NCBI GenBank assembly: GCA_964557125.1 | Contig: CAZKYX010000008.1 | Location: 1-42,459 of the forward strand | DNA length: 42,459 bases | From: CAZKYX01 sp964557125 | GTDB lineage: Bacteria; Patescibacteriota; Microgenomatia; Levybacterales; GWA1-39-11 | Reading direction: 5' to 3' | In this document: positions 39,498 through 42,459 of the stretch, one piece after another | Position numbering within the stretch: the stretch's first letter is position 1 | Layout of the letters: the number at the start of each line of letters is the position of its first letter | Position numbers and translations under genes: made by a program | The notes under the pieces: model-generated | What the model saw: only the letters and a program-made list of their open reading frames with translations | Databases searched by the model: none | What the model was told of the DNA's origin: nothing

Positions 39498-40181
39498 CTA
39501 TGAGATTTGTAAGACTTTAAGTTTTCCAAAAGTCTCAAATCCTGCTACCCTTGCCCTGTCCAAGTCTGCTCCTCTTTCGTATCCAACGATTGGAAGGTGT
39601 GATACATTTCCACGAACAAAAGTACAGCTTTCAGAAAAAGCATTACCTGTTTTATCATGCGAAAAAACATTTGAAAGCCCTACGACTTCTGAGGCAATAT
39701 TTGCAATTGCACCTGCAATTATTTGCTCGTTTTCGTATTTTGCAAGAAAAAAAACATTTTGATTATCAAGCAATGCTGGTAAAAAGATTCGTTTATCAAC
39801 TATGTTATTGTTCCAAGTAAGTTCCCATTCTTCCAATTCCTCTGGACTTTTTATAAGCCTCCAATTCTCTGCAGTTTCTAACAACGGTGTTGGTAATGCA
39901 ATCCATTCTGCTTCAAAAAGAATCGAATATCCTTGTTTATTAATGTCCAAACTGTTGTAGCTGTCTTTTATGGTGTATGAGGGAAGTGTAATTTCTTGTA
40001 AATATTTGGACATATCATCCACATTTGATTTTAATGTTATAGCGTTTGGATAAAAACGAGGAACTACATTTTTGTTAATCCAAACATCTTCCAAAAACTG
40101 CCCAGTTGCATTGTGCGAGTTGCAAATAGTGTAACACCACACTGCGTTGTTTTTTACTGCCTTTTCTCACAAATCTTCCAT
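39498..40181 (-). CDS. GNAT-like acetyltransferase with in-frame TGA at codon 5
   Basis: From a leaderless-type start at 40181 the frame reads MEDL, then TGA (40169-40167), then EKAVKNNAVWCYTIC and on without further stops for about 220 codons. GNAT proteins with this beginning usually have an aromatic residue, often Trp, before the helix, so TGG-to-TGA is likely. The C-terminal FFLAKYENEQIIAGAIANI and LPIVGYERGADLDRARVAGFETFGKLKVLQI match the acetyl-CoA and last-helix parts of a GNAT. Without readthrough, translation could begin only at GTG 40142. TGA is a normal stop in this genome, so the gene may be a recent pseudogene, a strain variant or a sequence error. Confidence 0.6.
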
Positions 40182-40188
40182 GTGAATA

Positions 40189-40197
40189 ATTATAGCA
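40189..40197 (-). promoter_or_regulatory. Extended -10 promoter of the GNAT-like gene
   Basis: Minus strand TGC-TATAAT, 7 nt before ATG 40181. It supports 40181, not 40142, as the original start. Confidence 0.6.
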
Positions 40198-40226
40198 GGG
40201 TAGTGATGTGGTAATATTAGAGCGTT

Positions 40227-40580
40227 ATGTTAAAACACCGGATTTATTTGATGAGTTTTGCAAGAGTGTATCCTGAGTATGTTGCAAAAGCTGAGAGGAA
40301 GGGTCGCAAAAAAGCAGAAGTTGATGAAATTATTTGCTGGTTGACTGGATACAGTCAGGACGAGCTAAATGAGCAATTGAGGAAAGAAACAGATTTTGAG
40401 ACATTTCTGGGGCAAGCCCCTCGCTTAAATCCCATACGCTCTCTGATTAAGGGTATGGTTTGTGGAGTGAGGGTTGAGGAGGTCAAAGAGCCAACAATGC
40501 GGGAAATCCGCTATCTTGATAAGTTGATAGACGAATTGGCGAATGGAAAAGCAATGGAGAAGATTTTACGAAAGGAATAA
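40227..40580 (+). CDS. DUF2200 protein
   Basis: 117 aa. Strongly conserved family: HRIYLMSFARVYPEYVAKAERKGR, KAEVDEIICWLTGYSQDEL, ETDFETFLGQAPRLNP, SLIKGMVCGVRVEEV and MREIRYLDKLIDELANGKAMEKIL. The function is unknown. The close match to family members from Firmicutes and Proteobacteria, compared with the divergent housekeeping genes here, suggests recent horizontal acquisition. It is divergent from the GNAT-like gene. Confidence 0.85.
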   Translation: MLKHRIYLMSFARVYPEYVAKAERKGRKKAEVDEIICWLTGYSQDELNEQLRKETDFETFLGQAPRLNPIRSLIKGMVCGVRVEEVKEPTMREIRYLDKLIDELANGKAMEKILRKE

Positions 40581-40620
40581 GTCTTTGCGTTTGGTATATC
40601 GTTAAAGAATCATCTCTTAT

Positions 40621-41058
40621 TTATATCTCTTTTATACAAAAAGATTTATCTTCCTCAGTTTTGTATACGGTATAACCGTTATTCAAAACAAAGTTATACA
40701 TACTTGGAAATTTATCTTTATAAGTGTTAAGGGTTAACTGATCAAATTTTTTCTTGTTGGCAAATTTTTCTATTTCTTCATACATCATTTTCCAAATTCC
40801 ATGTTTTCGATAGTCTTTTATTACGCCGACATTCCAAATATGGAGTATTTTCTCTTTCGGGTAGCAAATGGAAAATCCTACAATATTTTTATCATCCCAT
40901 GCAGTAACTAACAAACCGCCACTATTTATCTTATTCAACCAATCGGTTTTATCGTGATATTTTAGTAGTTCCTCTTTAGAGGGTTCAAATACTTTTTTTG
41001 AAACGTCCAAGGCGCTATCCACATCCTCTTGCTTGTTTGTATGCAGTACGATTTTCAT
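40621..41058 (-). CDS. GNAT-family N-acetyltransferase
   Basis: 145 aa from MKIVLHTN. GNAT features: LLVTAWDDKNIVGFSICY (strands 2-4), LHIWNVGVIKDYRKHGIWKMMYEEIEKFA (the acetyl-CoA loop, usually V.P..RG.G.G, here the divergent KDYRKHGIW) and LNTYKDKFPSMYNFVLNNGYTVYKTE. The start 41058 is 10 nt after the tRNA-Gln 3' end, so gene and tRNA are probably on one transcript; the in-frame ATG at 41094 is inside the tRNA. Substrate unknown. Confidence 0.8.
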   Translation of the reverse strand: MKIVLHTNKQEDVDSALDVSKKVFEPSKEELLKYHDKTDWLNKINSGGLLVTAWDDKNIVGFSICYPKEKILHIWNVGVIKDYRKHGIWKMMYEEIEKFANKKKFDQLTLNTYKDKFPSMYNFVLNNGYTVYKTEEDKSFCIKEI

Positions 41059-41068
41059 AAGCGCTTTG

Positions 41069-41139
41069 CTGCCGATCAGGGATTCGAACCCCAATAAACG
41101 GATCCAGAACCCGTTGTCCTACCATTAGACGAATCGGCA
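41069..41139 (-). tRNA. tRNA-Gln (anticodon CTG)
   Basis: A 71-nt cloverleaf on the minus strand. Acceptor TGCCGAT/ATCGGCA, D-arm GTCT/GGAC, anticodon stem ACGGG/TCCGT with loop TTCTGGA (CTG at 34-36), T-arm with loop TTCGAAT. U1-A72 and G73 match tRNA-Gln identity. CCA is not encoded. The 5' end is 2 nt from an assembly gap, which may hide the promoter or more tRNAs. Confidence 0.93.
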
Positions 41140-41141
41140 AT

Positions 41142-41241
41142 NNNNNNNNNNNNNNNNNNNNNNNNNNNNNNNNNNNNNNNNNNNNNNNNNNNNNNNNNNN
41201 NNNNNNNNNNNNNNNNNNNNNNNNNNNNNNNNNNNNNNNNN
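41142..41241. other. Assembly gap (100 N)
   Basis: Flanks do not overlap. Directly upstream of tRNA-Gln; other tRNA genes might be hidden here. Confidence 0.95.
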
Positions 41242-41271
41242 TCGAAAATCGTTTAACATTTTCAGTAACGA

Positions 41272-41877
41272 CTAGTTGTTTAGAATAGCATTATAGAGAC
41301 TAGGGTCTTCTTTTTTTATAAACTCTGCTTGTTGCTTTACTACCTCCATCTCTTCTTGCCAGTGTTCTCGCGATAGCGCAAAAACACAAAATTTCCTAGA
41401 TGGGTCATTTAAGAGTTCTGGGGGATATTCCGATATTGGCATTGCTGATTTGGTTGCATCTGCAATAATTGCTGTTTCCGGATACCCCAATGCTTTGCCT
41501 AATGCCATTCCATATGAATAATAGTCAGAGTTGTCTGCACGTTCTGCAGTTGCTAAATCCTTTAGGCTTTGCTGGTCTTTCCCTACTAAAAAAATGTGTC
41601 TTTCCAAATCTTCATCATCATTGTAATGCTCTGGCTCGTATGGTAACCCAAGATCACGGAGCATTTGCTCACAATTATTAATATCAGCACTATAATCATT
41701 TTCCGTGTACTCTTGATGACCTGGTTCAAACACTAACTCTAAAATCGTTGCAGGCTTTAATCCTTTAGCTGTCAAAAAGAGACTTGCTCTATCTTGTCCT
41801 AAATAAACAGCTACTCGAAGAGATTCGTAGCCAACTTCAGGTAGTTTTGGATTTGCATCCATAATTTCCTCATCCAT
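41272..41877 (-). CDS. Unknown acidic protein
   Basis: 201 aa, not recognised. Acidic, no membrane segments. The central part SDYYSYGMALGKALGYPETAI (about 115-135) suggests a helical region with a Gly turn, followed by a C-terminal helix-rich end (REHWQEEMEVVKQQAEFI). An extended -10 box lies 8 nt before the ATG at 41877. It is divergent from the HAD gene. Confidence 0.55.
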   Translation of the reverse strand: MDEEIMDANPKLPEVGYESLRVAVYLGQDRASLFLTAKGLKPATILELVFEPGHQEYTENDYSADINNCEQMLRDLGLPYEPEHYNDDEDLERHIFLVGKDQQSLKDLATAERADNSDYYSYGMALGKALGYPETAIIADATKSAMPISEYPPELLNDPSRKFCVFALSREHWQEEMEVVKQQAEFIKKEDPSLYNAILNN

Positions 41878-41885
41878 CTAAAATG

Positions 41886-41894
41886 ATTTTAACA
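41886..41894 (-). promoter_or_regulatory. Extended -10 promoter of the unknown acidic protein gene
   Basis: Minus strand TGT-TAAAAT, 8 nt before the ATG at 41877. Confidence 0.5.
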
Positions 41895-41965
41895 AAATAG
41901 TTGCATCATTACAGCTAGTTTGTCTTCTACGACCGGACATATGTCTGCAAATACAAGGAAATTTG

Positions 41966-41971
41966 TATAAT
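41966..41971 (+). promoter_or_regulatory. -10 box for HAD gene
   Basis: TATAAT, 6 nt before the ATG at 41978; leaderless geometry. Confidence 0.65.
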
Positions 41972-41977
41972 GTAAGT

Positions 41978-42459
41978 ATGAACAAAGTACTACTATTTGA
42001 TTTTGATGGAACAATTGCTGATTCTTTTGATAATTTCTTAGAAATAGTTGAGACGCTTTCGGACAAGTACAATTTTCCTAAAATACCTCTCGCAGAAATT
42101 GAAAAGAGCAGATCGCTTGACGCAAGAACATTGGTAAAAAGATTAAAGATTCCACTATATAAAATTCCTTTTCTGGCACATGACATGAAGAAGATGCAAA
42201 AAGAAAAAATAGCTCAGCTGCATCCATTTAGGGGTTTGCCTGAAGTACTTACAAGTCTTAAGAACAAAGGGTATACTTTGGGAATTATTACTTCAAATGC
42301 AAAAGAGAATGTGAAGCTATTCTTGAAAAACAATAATATAGAAGTGTTTGACTATATAAATGGTGATGCTGGGATGTTTGGCAAAGACAAGTTAATTAGC
42401 AACTTCCTAAAACAGAATGGTATCTCAAAAAGCGACGCTTTATATATAGGAGATGAAAT
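41978..42459 (+). CDS. HAD-family phosphatase (3' partial)
   Basis: 160 codons are visible and the frame is open at the window edge. Motif I LLFDFDGTIADSF gives the DxDGT nucleophile (near residues 7-11), IITSN is motif II (Thr/Ser), FGKDKL carries the motif III Lys, and YIGDE at the very end is motif IV. The helical cap between motifs I and II puts it with phosphoglycolate-phosphatase/PGMB-like HADs. A substrate cannot be given. Confidence 0.85.
   Translation, partial: MNKVLLFDFDGTIADSFDNFLEIVETLSDKYNFPKIPLAEIEKSRSLDARTLVKRLKIPLYKIPFLAHDMKKMQKEKIAQLHPFRGLPEVLTSLKNKGYTLGIITSNAKENVKLFLKNNNIEVFDYINGDAGMFGKDKLISNFLKQNGISKSDALYIGDE

Noticed and set aside
40167..40169. Recoded UGA (Gly or Trp code, as in some CPR lineages)
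   Set aside because: secD, secF, rmd, DUF4446 and the ABC ATPase genes all end at TGA, and no other in-frame TGA was found in real genes.
41878..42186. Minus-strand ORF over the HAD gene start
   Set aside because: The plus strand carries clear HAD motifs and a promoter; the ORF is a shadow.

Overview
The window looks like part of a draft genome of a Candidate Phyla Radiation (Patescibacteria) bacterium, most likely from the Microgenomates side. This is inferred from the gene set and style: AT-rich DNA, compact and often overlapping genes, an archaeal-type aspartyl-tRNA synthetase, a TsaB of only about 103 residues, DUF4446 and YerB-like (DUF3048) proteins, a free-standing TrpR/YerC-type regulator, and many surface proteins anchored by simple membrane helices. 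TGA is used as a normal stop (for example secD, secF, rmd, the ABC ATPase), so the code is standard. The sequence is a scaffold with five 100-N gaps (2137-2236, 3761-3860, 22285-22384, 36504-36603, 41142-41241). Two of them are flanked by the same 55 bp on both sides, so they are probably false gaps.

Layout. 1-4100: exported or anchored proteins (C39-like peptidase, lamin-tail protein, CAP-domain protein) around the t6A genes tsaE, tsaC and tsaB. 4101-16449: a nucleotide-sugar and glycosylation block: rmlA, rmlC-like, rmlB and rmlD (dTDP-L-rhamnose), ugd and a UDP-xylose synthase-like gene (UDP-glucuronate to UDP-xylose), gmd and rmd (GDP-D-rhamnose), a Dpm1-GtrA fusion and a GT39-like membrane glycosyltransferase. 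It is interrupted by a 2H phosphoesterase, an APH-like kinase and a flavin-type oxidase. 16446-22072: DUF4446, YerB-like, a winged-helix regulator, secD, secF and yqeY. 22073-22899: tandem repeat, palindromes and a TrpR-family regulator. 23040-28486: ABC exporter, CCA-adding enzyme, recJ and two unknown genes behind an attenuator-like leader. 28707-36480: aspS, dacA, gltX, a PAP2-like protein, dgkA, DUF3467, a tRNA-binding protein and a second GT39-like enzyme. 36640-42459: accessory genes (MFS pump, methyltransferase, endonuclease V-like protein, zinc ribbon, two GNATs, DUF2200, tRNA-Gln, an unknown gene, a HAD phosphatase cut by the window end).

Regulatory signals. Many transcription units show a -10 box (TATAAT or close) ending only 6-9 nt before the start codon, on both strands, which predicts leaderless mRNAs. 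I used this geometry to correct several starts (6912, 28707, 40181 and others). The strongest candidate for an undescribed system is at 28487-28657 on the minus strand: a near-consensus promoter, a 17-codon leader ORF and two mutually exclusive hairpins, the second a clear terminator, ahead of two unknown genes. The next is a pair of near-identical palindromes, differing by a compensated base pair, that flank the TrpR-family gene; one covers its predicted transcription start.
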